Assembly: GCA_018402075.1 (NCBI GenBank)
Contig: JAGYJP010000004.1
Coordinates: 82,474-146,473, forward strand
Direction of reading: 5' to 3'
DNA length: 64,000 nt
Source: Candidatus Nanopelagicales bacterium
GTDB lineage: Bacteria; Actinomycetota; Actinomycetes; S36-B12
In this document: in pieces, positions 54,462-61,938 of the stretch
Layout of the letters: the number at the start of each line of letters is the position of its first letter
Numbering within the stretch: position 1 is the stretch's first letter
Notes under the pieces: generated by a model
The model's input: the letters and a program-made list of their open reading frames with translations, nothing else
Databases searched by the model: none
Told to the model about the DNA's origin: nothing
Translations under genes and position numbers: made by a program

Positions 54462-55255
54462 TCTGTCCGCAGTTGCCAGACTCGTGCGCCACCAACAAGA
54501 GCAGCGGAATTTGGAACAATCACGACATCGTCCCCCAACTTTTTCACGGCCGCTGGTGTTAGTGCACGTGAATTACCGCCGCCCAGATAGAGCCTGTCCC
54601 ACAGGAACACAGGCCGCAGCACATCTACTGCGCGAGCAACTCGGCGCGACCACATGGCATCGCCAAGACGTTTGCGCTCATGTTCACCTATATATGTGTC
54701 ATATGAAAGACCCCAACGGACAGGTGCTTGGGAAAGCTCCAAATGTGGTGCCAGGGTGCCACCATCAAATAATGCGCTTCCTAAACCTGTGCCCAGTGTC
54801 ATGACAAGCTCGAGTCCCTGACCGGAAATCACGCCGGCTCCGTGCACCTCGGCGTCGTTAAGAACTTTTGTGGGTTTATTCCATGCGGCAGTAAGTGCTG
54901 CACGCGCATCGAAATTCTCCCATTGCGCCACCAACTCTGGAAGAATTTTGGATCGCGGCCCTGAACGCGTGATGTAGTGCGGGGTGGTGATCACCACGCC
55001 GTGACGAATCATTCCGGGTAAACCCACCGTCACTCTTTCCGCAGGTGGAAGTTGATTAGCAAGGTCGACCAAGGTCGACACGAACAGCTCGGTGCCAAAT
55101 GGATACGGGGTAGGTACGCGAATGGGTTGTGCGCGCATGGTGCCGTTTTCATCCAGCACGGTTCCCTTAATGCCGCCGCCACCACAATCAATGGCAAGGG
55201 TGTTAATTGAGTTGGACTCGACCACGTCCATTTCCCGAGCAGTCACGATCCGCAA
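54458..55255 (-). CDS. ppgK: Polyphosphate glucokinase-like ROK kinase
   Basis: About 265 residues from TTG 55255, or 257 from ATG 55231. LAIDCGGGGIKGTVLDENG is the phosphate-binding motif, VTVGLPGMIRHGVV follows, VLNDAEVHGAGVI holds the catalytic Asp, VMTLGTGLGSALFDGG binds ATP or polyphosphate, and LYLGGGNSRAL lies near the end. PpgK phosphorylates glucose from polyphosphate or ATP in the cytoplasm. The first residues are uncertain. Confidence 0.82.
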   Translation of the reverse strand: MRIVTAREMDVVESNSINTLAIDCGGGGIKGTVLDENGTMRAQPIRVPTPYPFGTELFVSTLVDLANQLPPAERVTVGLPGMIRHGVVITTPHYITRSGPRSKILPELVAQWENFDARAALTAAWNKPTKVLNDAEVHGAGVISGQGLELVMTLGTGLGSALFDGGTLAPHLELSQAPVRWGLSYDTYIGEHERKRLGDAMWSRRVARAVDVLRPVFLWDRLYLGGGNSRALTPAAVKKLGDDVVIVPNSAALVGGARVWQLRTD

Positions 55256-55321
55256 GTCTGCCCTAAACGGCGAGGCATTAGGCTAAGTGGGCTGCTTTCG
55301 CGGGTTACCGGGAAGCAGCGG

Positions 55322-55410
55322 GGAGGCGTCGCCTAGTCCGGTCTATGGCGCCGCACTGCTAATGCGGTTTGGGTTCATCCCCATCGAGGGTTCAAATCCC
55401 TCCGCCTCCG
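55322..55410 (+). tRNA. tRNA-Ser (anticodon GCU)
   Basis: Acceptor GGAGGCG pairs with CGCCTCC; anticodon stem CCGCA/TGCGG with loop CTGCTAA gives GCT; long variable arm present; T-arm GAGGG-TTCAAAT-CCCTC. Discriminator G. It reads AGC/AGU. Confidence 0.95.
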
Positions 55411-55419
55411 CCGTGTGCC

Positions 55420-55442
55420 CGAGTGATGGCTGGGCTCACTCG
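55420..55442 (+). terminator. Hairpin between tRNA-Ser and tRNA-Arg
   Basis: CGAGTGA paired with TCACTCG (7 bp) around a 9-nt loop, just after tRNA-Ser(GCU). No T-run follows, so it may be a processing or terminator-like structure. Confidence 0.4.
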
Positions 55443-55488
55443 AGTGTGAACACGAGTGATCGCTAGACTCACGCCCTGCACATGTTCG

Positions 55489-55561
55489 GCGCCCGTAGCT
55501 CAACGGATAGAGCATCTGACTACGGATCAGAAGGTTTGGGGTTCGAATCCCTACGGGCGCG
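55489..55561 (+). tRNA. tRNA-Arg (anticodon ACG)
   Basis: Acceptor GCGCCCG pairs with CGGGCGC; anticodon stem TCTGA/TCAGA, loop CTACGGA gives ACG; T-arm TGGGG-TTCGAAT-CCCTA. The gene is complete although an insertion element starts 3 bp after its last base; the target duplication restored its 3' end. Confidence 0.95.
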
Positions 55562-55564
55562 CTT
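55550..55564. repeat. 15-bp target-site duplication, left copy
   Basis: cctacgggcgcgctt, covering the last 12 bases of tRNA-Arg plus 3 bp. The identical copy flanks the right end of the insertion element. Confidence 0.8.
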
Positions 55565-55611
55565 TGTGATGTCTCAGGACATGCTTATCGGATGTCTCGA
55601 GACATCCTTAT
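55565..55611 (+). repeat. Left terminal inverted repeat of the IS
   Basis: 47 bp beginning TGTGATGTCTCAGGACAT. It contains two TGTC..GACAT-type motifs (at 55570 and 55592), probably transposase binding sites. The transposase stop codon lies inside it. Confidence 0.75.
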
Positions 55612-56813
55612 TTTTTGAACTTGTATCCCTTGGGCATTCCGCCTTTTCTGTGTCCGGGTCTGGGTCCGGGTTTCGCGCCGCGGGGTTGGCTGTTTTTGTC
55701 GGGGTTGATGGTGAGTTCGCGAAGGATTTCTCCGGTGTCGCGGTTGATGACGATGACGTGTAGGTCGTGGATGAGCATGCGGATGGGTGTGCCTGCGTGT
55801 TCCATGCCGAGTTTGATGTGGTGCAGGCGTCCTCCTCGTCGCAAGGTGACTGATCCTGTTGCGTGGATGGTGTCGTCGCGGATGCGGAAGTGTCTTGTTG
55901 TGTTGTGGTCGGGGATGGCTTTTGCTCTGGCTGTGTAGGCCTGGGTGGGGGTTTTCCGGTTCAGTGCGCGGTGGGGTCTGCGGGTGTTGTAGTAGTCGGT
56001 GAATTCGTTGAGTTGGTGTTGGAGTTCGGTCAGGTTGCTTGCTCGTGGTCGTGCGGTGAGCCAGCGTTTGAGTGTTTGGTTGAGGCGTTCGACTTTTCCT
56101 TGTGTTTGGGGGTGGTTGGGTGTTCCGTTCTTTTGGTGAACGCTGAGGTTGAGGAGTTCTATTTCAAAGGCGTTGGCTCCGCCACGATGTCTGGTGGTGA
56201 AGACGAATCCGTTGTCGGTCAACGTGGATTGGGGTGTGCCGTAGGTGGCGCAAGCGGCACGGAAGGTGGTCAACACGATTGCGCCGGTGACGGGTTTGTG
56301 GGCGGTGGCGGAGATGAGGAATCGGGAGTGGTCGTCGAGCCAGAGGAGAATTTCCGCGTCGTGTCCGTTGGCTAGGCGCCAATGGGTGAAGTCTGATTGC
56401 CAGGTTTCGTTGGGCAGGTCAGCTTCAAATCGTAGGTAGGTGCGGCGTGGGCGTTTGCGTGGTTCGGGAGTGATCAGGCCGGCGCGGGTCAAGATGCGCC
56501 AAATGGTTGTTACTGCTGGTGGCGTCTTCATTTCGGTGGTCAGTGCTGCATGGATGGAGTGCGGACCGGCGTCGGCTCCGTAATCGATGAGTTCCTTACG
56601 CAAGGTCATGATGCGTTGGACTACCGCTGGTGGCGTGGTGCGGGGATTGGTTTTGGGTCGTCGAGATTGTGGCTCGAGTGCTTGCCATCCTCCTGTCCGC
56701 CACGCTGCTAGGAGCTGTGCGACTCGAGGCTGCGAAAGCCCGTAGAGCCTGGCCACCTCCCTTTGAGACTTGCCTGAGAGAACTGCTTCAACGACCACTC
56801 GATGCTTTGACAT
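55608..56813 (-). CDS. IS481-family transposase
   Basis: 401 residues from ATG 56813 (TTG 56819 possible). An N-terminal helix-turn-helix (VLSGKSQREVARLYGLSQ) is followed by rve-type DDE integrase core: TWQSDFTHWRLANGHDAEIL, STLTDNGFVFTT and GKVERLNQTLKRWL carry the three acidic residues. A Gly/Pro-rich basic tail ends RKGGMPKGYKFKK. The gene spans nearly the whole element and shows no frameshift. Confidence 0.93.
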   Translation of the reverse strand: MSKHRVVVEAVLSGKSQREVARLYGLSQPRVAQLLAAWRTGGWQALEPQSRRPKTNPRTTPPAVVQRIMTLRKELIDYGADAGPHSIHAALTTEMKTPPAVTTIWRILTRAGLITPEPRKRPRRTYLRFEADLPNETWQSDFTHWRLANGHDAEILLWLDDHSRFLISATAHKPVTGAIVLTTFRAACATYGTPQSTLTDNGFVFTTRHRGGANAFEIELLNLSVHQKNGTPNHPQTQGKVERLNQTLKRWLTARPRASNLTELQHQLNEFTDYYNTRRPHRALNRKTPTQAYTARAKAIPDHNTTRHFRIRDDTIHATGSVTLRRGGRLHHIKLGMEHAGTPIRMLIHDLHVIVINRDTGEILRELTINPDKNSQPRGAKPGPRPGHRKGGMPKGYKFKK

Positions 56814-56848
56814 GGCCAAAAGGCTGTCAAAGTTGACTCATCCAAGTG

Positions 56849-56895
56849 ATAAGGATGTCGTGGGACATGCGATAAATATGTCGTGAAACAGGGCA
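56849..56895 (-). repeat. Right terminal inverted repeat of the IS
   Basis: 47 bp; its reverse complement begins TGCCCTGTTTCACGACAT and aligns with the left end without gaps, including the double motif ATGTCCCACGACATCC. Confidence 0.75.
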
Positions 56896-56910
56896 CCTAC
56901 GGGCGCGCTT
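56896..56910. repeat. 15-bp target-site duplication, right copy
   Basis: Second copy of cctacgggcgcgctt, a relic of the tRNA-Arg 3' end on the far side of the insertion element. Confidence 0.8.
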
Positions 56911-56952
56911 TCGGAATTGTGGAGCTTGTGGGGTAAAGAGTCCCGTCTTCTT

Positions 56953-57096
56953 TCAGTCTTCCTTCGATTTCCCGTACTTGCGTTTGAGGATTGCGATGGG
57001 GTCTGTTTCTTCTGATTGTTGCGCTGGTCCGAAGAACGTGAGGAGCGTCAACTGTGTCCAGTAGGAAATATTGCGCAATCCGCCGCGAAAGCCCAT
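56953..57096 (-). CDS. Small conserved-looking protein (47 aa)
   Basis: 47 residues: MGFRGGLRNISYWTQLTLLT, then FFGPAQQSEETDP, then IAILKRKYGKSKED. The end resembles the short SHOCT motif (D-P-x-x-x-L-K-x-x-Y), though the part after it is absent. A weakly hydrophobic middle could touch the membrane. It lies between the IS and the photolyase-like gene, on the same strand as the latter and 36 bp downstream of it. Function unknown. Confidence 0.5.
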   Translation of the reverse strand: MGFRGGLRNISYWTQLTLLTFFGPAQQSEETDPIAILKRKYGKSKED

Positions 57097-57132
57097 GGAA
57101 TTAATCTAGCCACTTGGTCAGTAACCGCAGTA

Positions 57133-58323
57133 TCAGTTCGACTTTCGCCAGGATGAAAAACTGCGCACTGAACCTGTGTGCGGTGTGGTGAGCCAGGGGT
57201 AGGGGTGGATCTCAGCGAGATCTTCGAACTTGTGAAATGAAGGAACAGGTGCGAAGGTGACGGCGACCGGGTTTTTCTGGGTGAACAAGTATGGATCGCC
57301 AAGGAGCACCTGCAGGTTTCGCCGTTCGCTGAGGTCTTTCAATGTTTCCAAGTAGAAGCCGATTCGCCGCGAGCTTAGTTGCAGTTTCGCTAATGCGGGC
57401 TCGTTGAAAACAAAGACAACGGGGAGGTCAGGGTGGGCAACGAGGGCTGGGTCGGCATCTCCCATTGAGTCAATGGTCAAGAGAACATATGTCGGTTTCT
57501 GATTTACAACTGGGCTGAGCGGACCTGAAGTTCTGATGGGGTCAGGATCTCGGTCAAGAAGTGGATCTCGGTGAAGTTGGCGCAGAGTTGTTTCATTCGG
57601 AAATTCTTGAATAGGGCAATCGGATTTCAGTGGGCACCTACCGCACAGTCCGGGTGCTCGTTTCTCGACCTGCCAACGAGCGAAACCATATGGCTTGCCG
57701 GTTCCAGCGCCCACCGTCCATTGCCAACCCAGTAGATTTGCCGCACGTGAACCATCAATTAGTTGGCGGTACATCAACTCTTGCCCGCTCCACCAACCAA
57801 TGTCATTGCGCACGGTCCAATGCGATGCAAGCCACATGCGAGTCTGGTTGACCAGCCAGCCGTCTGTCTCCAATTCTGCAAGGACTTCATTAATACAGAG
57901 CATCTCGCGATTCCAGCCGTGACCTGGTGCATTTCGATTCGCGTCAAAGCGCAGGTTTTCATAAAGACGTTTGCCAATCCGCGCATAGAGGTGACGGGCG
58001 TATTCCTGCCAGAAAAGTTCATCGCGAAACTTCTCGCGATCCTTGTATGGCGCAGTTGATACTGCGCGGTACACCTGTTCCAGAGTCAAAATGTTGTGGC
58101 GAATATATGGCGAGAGCATGCTTGCACCACGTTTGTCTTTCGGTAAAACCTCAGAGCGCTGTTGGGCATAGTTGGTGATATCAAGATTTGCAAGCGCTGC
58201 ATCCGCGGCAGTCTGGCCTCCGGGAATGGAACTCAAGCCCAACTCACCCGAGAACAGGCCGCGGAAGTCACGCTCAATAACTTCCACGAGGGGTGAATTG
58301 AGATCGATAGTTTCAGTTGACAT
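57133..58323 (-). CDS. Photolyase/cryptochrome-like protein with FAD domain first and Rossmann-like domain last
   Basis: 396 residues from ATG 58323. The N-terminal 15-240 is a photolyase FAD-binding domain: GASMLSPYIRHNILTLEQVY, FRDELFWQEYARHLYAR, LETDGWLVNQTRMWLASHWT and QLIDGSRAANLLGWQW-TVG. A Cys cluster GLCGRCPLKSDCPI (residues 227, 230, 236) follows. Residues about 278-390 look like the photolyase N-terminal alpha/beta domain: DLPVVFVFNEPALAKLQL, RRIGFYLETLKDLSERRN and VLLGDPYLF. In classical photolyases that domain comes first, so this looks permuted. Inferred role: flavin-dependent light response or DNA repair. A longer start at 58353 is possible. Confidence 0.75.
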   Translation of the reverse strand: MSTETIDLNSPLVEVIERDFRGLFSGELGLSSIPGGQTAADAALANLDITNYAQQRSEVLPKDKRGASMLSPYIRHNILTLEQVYRAVSTAPYKDREKFRDELFWQEYARHLYARIGKRLYENLRFDANRNAPGHGWNREMLCINEVLAELETDGWLVNQTRMWLASHWTVRNDIGWWSGQELMYRQLIDGSRAANLLGWQWTVGAGTGKPYGFARWQVEKRAPGLCGRCPLKSDCPIQEFPNETTLRQLHRDPLLDRDPDPIRTSGPLSPVVNQKPTYVLLTIDSMGDADPALVAHPDLPVVFVFNEPALAKLQLSSRRIGFYLETLKDLSERRNLQVLLGDPYLFTQKNPVAVTFAPVPSFHKFEDLAEIHPYPWLTTPHTGSVRSFSSWRKSN

Positions 58324-58419
58324 TTGTGCTGAACGATACTTAGCGGGCGCCACTTCAGCGCAATGTACCCTTCGACTGGAGAACCAAGATCCGAGTAGTC
58401 AAGGAATAGGGGCTGGGGA

Positions 58420-59223
58420 ATGCAGTTCGTGGAGCAGCAATCAATCAATGAATTCCATGACCACGGCGTGACAATTATTCGCGGGCTTTTCAGCCCCGAA
58501 GAAGTAGTCGTGATTGAGCGCGGCATTGAGAAGAATCTGGCCAAGCCTGGTCCCATGTTTAAGGTGGCCAGCACCCCCGAGGACCCAGGAAAGTTCGTTG
58601 AGGACTTTTGCAACTGGAGTCGAATAGATGAATTCCGCCAGATTGCATTTGAATCAAAGGCGGCCGATGTCGCCCTTGCATTGATGGGCGGGAATACCGT
58701 CCGGCTTTTTCATGATCACATGTTGGTAAAAGAACCAGGGACACTTCAGCACACACCGTGGCATCAAGATCAGCCGTACTACAACGTGGACGGTGTCATG
58801 AATGTTTCCATGTGGGCGCCGGTGGATCCGGTTGCGCCGGAATCCACCTTGGAATTCCTTGCCGGCTCACACAAAATGGGGTGGCTCATGCCGCGGACAT
58901 TTATGGACAACCAAGCCAAGTGGTTCCCCGAAGGCAGCATGTCAGAGATTCCTCAAATCGAAGCGGATCGCAACAACTTTGATATTCGAGGTTGGGCAAT
59001 GCAACCGGGCGATGCCGTGTTCTTCCACATGTTGACGATTCACCATTCCTATGGTGTGCCCGGCAAGAATCGTCGCCGGGCCTTTTCGCTGCGCTTTCTC
59101 GGCGATGACATGGTTCACGCGCCACGCGACTGGGTAACTTCCCCCAACTTTGATGGCCTGAATTTGGAAATACCCGCTGGCGCTCCCATGGAGCACGAGC
59201 TTTTTCCCCTGGTGCGAACATGA
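58420..59223 (+). CDS. Phytanoyl-CoA dioxygenase (PhyH) family
   Basis: 267 residues, Fe(II)/2-oxoglutarate-dependent. HTPWHQDQPYYNVDGVMNVS gives the H-x-D of the iron site, VFFHMLTIHHSYG the distal His, and RRAFSLRFLGDD the 2-oxoglutarate Arg. The N-terminus has FHDHGVTIIRGLFSPEEV, typical of PhyH. Substrate unknown (lipids or small molecules). The next start overlaps its stop (ATGA), linking it to a pterin dehydratase gene. Confidence 0.88.
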   Translation: MQFVEQQSINEFHDHGVTIIRGLFSPEEVVVIERGIEKNLAKPGPMFKVASTPEDPGKFVEDFCNWSRIDEFRQIAFESKAADVALALMGGNTVRLFHDHMLVKEPGTLQHTPWHQDQPYYNVDGVMNVSMWAPVDPVAPESTLEFLAGSHKMGWLMPRTFMDNQAKWFPEGSMSEIPQIEADRNNFDIRGWAMQPGDAVFFHMLTIHHSYGVPGKNRRRAFSLRFLGDDMVHAPRDWVTSPNFDGLNLEIPAGAPMEHELFPLVRT

Positions 59224-59480
59224 GTGTTGAACTTTCTTCCGAATGGTTCAATGAAGGGAACTCCCTTCGCCTCTCGGTGACATGCACCACTTTTATCGAT
59301 GCCATCAATCTTGTTCGTGAAGTGGCTATTGCTGCTGAAGACATGGATCATCATCCAGATATTGATATCCGGTGGCGCACGGTGACATTTGTGCTCAGTA
59401 CACACTCTGCCGGCACAATTACCGATCTTGACTTTCAACTTGCCCACAAAATTGATGCACTTATTGCATTACAGAACTAG
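59220..59480 (+). CDS. Pterin-4a-carbinolamine dehydratase family
   Basis: 86 residues, short but complete: FIDAINLVREVAIAAEDMDH then HHPDIDIRWRTVTFVLSTH, then SAGTITDLDFQLAHKIDAL, matching the signature with the catalytic His residues (H-H-P-D). It dehydrates 4a-hydroxytetrahydropterin; in bacteria without phenylalanine hydroxylase nearby it may serve another pterin role. Coupled to the PhyH gene by ATGA. Confidence 0.88.
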   Translation: MSVELSSEWFNEGNSLRLSVTCTTFIDAINLVREVAIAAEDMDHHPDIDIRWRTVTFVLSTHSAGTITDLDFQLAHKIDALIALQN

Positions 59481-59489
59481 GCTTTTCAC

Positions 59490-59942
59490 GTGGGATCGAA
59501 AAGTTATGATGCACTGTGGGGAACAGCGCTGCGTACCACAACCCACCTACATAAATTCGTGTCCTGGGCGAGTAGAGGAAAACTCGGTCGCACATTCCCT
59601 GGTGGCGCACAAGTTGTGTGGATCACCACCCTTGGCCGAAAGTCAGGTCAATGGCGAAGAACACCACTACTTGCCGTTCCCATCGATGGTGGGTGGGGAA
59701 TCACCGGATCAAATGCGGGTCAAGAGAAAGTTCCGGGTTGGGTCTACAACGTGGAATCACATGACAAGGGAATATTAGAAATTGATGGCGAGGACATGCA
59801 GGTGACATTCACGCAAGTGGATGGAGAACTGAAAGATCGTATTTATTCGGGTTTAGCCGCGCAATGGTCGGCATATGACATGTATAAAAGAAACATTAGA
59901 CGCGAGATTCCCGTATTCCTCGTGAAGCCAGTAAGTATTTAG
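59490..59942 (+). CDS. Deazaflavin (F420)-dependent nitroreductase-like protein
   Basis: 150 residues from [23 protein letters not shown] and [20 protein letters not shown] are the Ddn/FGD-like beta-barrel motifs, with the R-T/R-R-T-P segment that contacts the F420 phosphate. DDN proteins use F420H2 to reduce quinones and nitro compounds and are typical of actinobacteria. Overlaps the convergent rmlA by 4 bp. Confidence 0.85.
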   Translation: MGSKSYDALWGTALRTTTHLHKFVSWASRGKLGRTFPGGAQVVWITTLGRKSGQWRRTPLLAVPIDGGWGITGSNAGQEKVPGWVYNVESHDKGILEIDGEDMQVTFTQVDGELKDRIYSGLAAQWSAYDMYKRNIRREIPVFLVKPVSI

Positions 59943-60802
59943 GCTTTAGCCAAATTGAGTAAGTATTCACCGTAACCACTTTTCATAAGTGGCTGTGCTA
60001 GTTCTCGCAATTGGTCAGAAGAAATCCAACCATTGCGCCAAGCGACTTCTTCCACGCAACCGATTTTGGTTCCCGTGCGATCCTCCATGACGCGAACAAA
60101 CTCGCCTGCGTCTTGCAAAGTCTTGAAAGTGCCGGTGTCTAACCATGCGGTTCCGCGTTCAAGGACGGTGACACCAAGTTGCCCTTGTTGCAGGTAGTGA
60201 TCGTTGACGGCGGTGATCTCGAGTTCGCCACGAGCAGATGGCTTAATCGCTTTCGCGACACCCACAACGCTGCTGTCATAGAAATACAAACCGGGCACAG
60301 CGAAGTTGCTCTTTGGCCGCGCGGGCTTTTCCTCAATGGAAATCGCAACGCTATCCGGGCCGAACTCCACCACACCGTATTCACTGGGGTTTGCAACTTC
60401 GTAGGCAAAAACATGTCCGCCGACAACCGCTGTTTGATCCGTCAGTTTGCGACCTAGGCTGGGCCCGTAGAAAAGATTGTCACCAAGAATCAGACCGGCA
60501 CTGTCTCCGGCAAGGAAATCCTCAGCAATGATGAAAGCCTGAGCCAAGCCCTCAGGTTTCGGTTGCACCGCATATTCAATGGTCATGCCCCAGGGGGAGC
60601 CATCGCCTAGTAGTCGGGAAAAGGTCTCTGAATCTTCGGGGGTGGTAATAATAAGGACCTCGCGTAAACCCGCTGCCATCAAGGTTGCGAGCGGGTAGTG
60701 GATCATGGGTTTGTCATACACGGGCAAAAGTTGCTTGCTCACACCCTTGGTAATTGGCCACAACCGACTACCCGTACCCCCAGCGAGAATGATCCCTTTC
60801 AT
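59939..60802 (-). CDS. rmlA: Glucose-1-phosphate thymidylyltransferase
   Basis: 287 residues. [20 protein letters not shown] and [20 protein letters not shown] are the RmlA nucleotide-binding signatures, [14 protein letters not shown] the metal and product motif, [20 protein letters not shown] the EEKP motif, and [17 protein letters not shown] follows. It makes dTDP-glucose, which RmlB at 32 kb then uses. TAGCCT precedes the ATG by 6 nt. Confidence 0.95.
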   Translation of the reverse strand: MKGIILAGGTGSRLWPITKGVSKQLLPVYDKPMIHYPLATLMAAGLREVLIITTPEDSETFSRLLGDGSPWGMTIEYAVQPKPEGLAQAFIIAEDFLAGDSAGLILGDNLFYGPSLGRKLTDQTAVVGGHVFAYEVANPSEYGVVEFGPDSVAISIEEKPARPKSNFAVPGLYFYDSSVVGVAKAIKPSARGELEITAVNDHYLQQGQLGVTVLERGTAWLDTGTFKTLQDAGEFVRVMEDRTGTKIGCVEEVAWRNGWISSDQLRELAQPLMKSGYGEYLLNLAKA

Positions 60803-60808
60803 GGTGCG

Positions 60809-60814
60809 AGGCTA
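60809..60814 (-). promoter_or_regulatory. Leaderless -10 box TAGCCT of rmlA
   Basis: TANNNT hexamer, 6-nt spacer (CGCACC), then the rmlA ATG. No ribosome-binding site. Confidence 0.4.
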
Positions 60815-60844
60815 TCGAATCGCGGGGTCATTCCCGTCACGGTG

Positions 60845-61876
60845 TTAGTTATTTAGTAAGAATGGATTCTCATAAAGCTGGAATCCATCGCGCACGGTAA
60901 ACCCGGCAAGAGTCGGGTGGGTCATGGCGAAGATCGCCTCACATGGCTGATCAATGATGATTCCCCAGCCGCGCTCCAAGAAAAAATCCTGTAACTGCCC
61001 TTCAGCCAGTCGGCTGTGTGTGCCCACTCCCATTAATTGTGCGTGATCTTGAACTGCACGAGCTTGTGCGTGTAGTAAATCGAACTCCACTCCCTGCACA
61101 TCTACATGAAGAAGATCAACTCGAGGATTACCGAGAGCATCAAAAAGATCTTCAAGGCGAATTGCAGAAACTTTTTTGTGCTTTAAATGTGCACCGCGAT
61201 AGTCGGTACCCGAATCCGGCATGGTGCACACCGCTAAGCCCATATCCATAGCGTCAACATCTGGAAACTCAAGAACAGTGTTCACATGCCACCCCGCAGC
61301 GAGGAGTACGAGCATTGTCGCGCTGGTGTTTCGTGCGCCATCCAAGATTTCCTCGGAGGTGCCCTCAATGAGTTCGACATCAATGCCGTTGTCGTGGGCA
61401 TGTTGAACAGCCCACCGCGCATGTTCGGCGTGTGCCTCAATTGCAACTCCACGCGCAGTTAATCCTCGTTCCCGAGCGGCAACCACCCCACTGACAACCC
61501 ACGGTGCCCAACCGGCACCGACTTCCACGACCCAAAAGTCGTCATCGGCTCTGTCAAGAGCGAGGGCGAGCCCCACATATTCTTCGGCCTCAGAGCGATA
61601 GCCATCGTCGGGAATAGGTAGTTCTACACTTAGGGTGTTGGCCAACTCTTGTGGTGCCCAGGACAACATGGACATGCGTGTGCGCACACCCATCCAATCG
61701 ATGAAGAAATCTGCAGTGGGGCTAAGAGGAGATTGGGTGCGCAATGTTTCAAGAAATCCCGGATAACTCTCCGCGGGACATGGAACTGTGACGCCATTAC
61801 CCAGTGACAACACTCGTGGTGTGACTGGAGCAGGCGGTGCAGCCGAATCGGGTTTTTTACCGCTAAAGAGGCCCAC
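60845..61876 (-). CDS. FkbM-family methyltransferase
   Basis: 343 residues from GTG 61876, chosen because TATATT lies 8 nt upstream and longer forms run into the divergent ABC-F gene. FWVVEVGAGWAPWVVSGVVA is the SAM-binding motif, RGVAIEAHAEHARWAVQHA follows, and VDLLHVDVQGVEFDLLHAQA is the FkbM acidic segment. It probably O-methylates a glycan. A fused relative is at 14.2 kb. No glycosyltransferase adjoins it, so its target glycan is unclear. Confidence 0.82.
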   Translation of the reverse strand: MGLFSGKKPDSAAPPAPVTPRVLSLGNGVTVPCPAESYPGFLETLRTQSPLSPTADFFIDWMGVRTRMSMLSWAPQELANTLSVELPIPDDGYRSEAEEYVGLALALDRADDDFWVVEVGAGWAPWVVSGVVAARERGLTARGVAIEAHAEHARWAVQHAHDNGIDVELIEGTSEEILDGARNTSATMLVLLAAGWHVNTVLEFPDVDAMDMGLAVCTMPDSGTDYRGAHLKHKKVSAIRLEDLFDALGNPRVDLLHVDVQGVEFDLLHAQARAVQDHAQLMGVGTHSRLAEGQLQDFFLERGWGIIIDQPCEAIFAMTHPTLAGFTVRDGFQLYENPFLLNN

Positions 61877-61884
61877 GCTAGGAG

Positions 61885-61890
61885 AATATA
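61885..61890 (-). promoter_or_regulatory. Leaderless -10 box TATATT
   Basis: TANNNT hexamer with an 8-nt spacer before the GTG at 61876 of the FkbM methyltransferase. Confidence 0.4.
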
Positions 61891-61938
61891 GTCGCAACCG
61901 GTGTGTGTAAGTGAGCGACAGGTGGGCATGATGTCCCG

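Larger units (their letters stand above)
55565..56895 (-). mobile_element. IS481-family insertion sequence, 1331 bp
   Basis: TG...CA-ended element with a single transposase gene, 47-bp imperfect terminal inverted repeats (36 of 47 positions matched by eye) and a 15-bp target duplication. Inserted at the 3' end of tRNA-Arg. IS481-family members are known to give long direct repeats. The transposase looks complete, so it may be active. Confidence 0.85.

Noticed and set aside
55550..55564. tRNA-Arg repeat as an integrase att site
   Set aside because: The repeat exactly flanks the TG...CA ends of an IS481 element, so it is better explained as a target duplication.
55863..56375. 170-codon open frame on the plus strand inside the IS
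   Set aside because: It is antisense to the transposase, has low-complexity Gly/Val-rich content and no family signal, so it is a shadow of the real gene.
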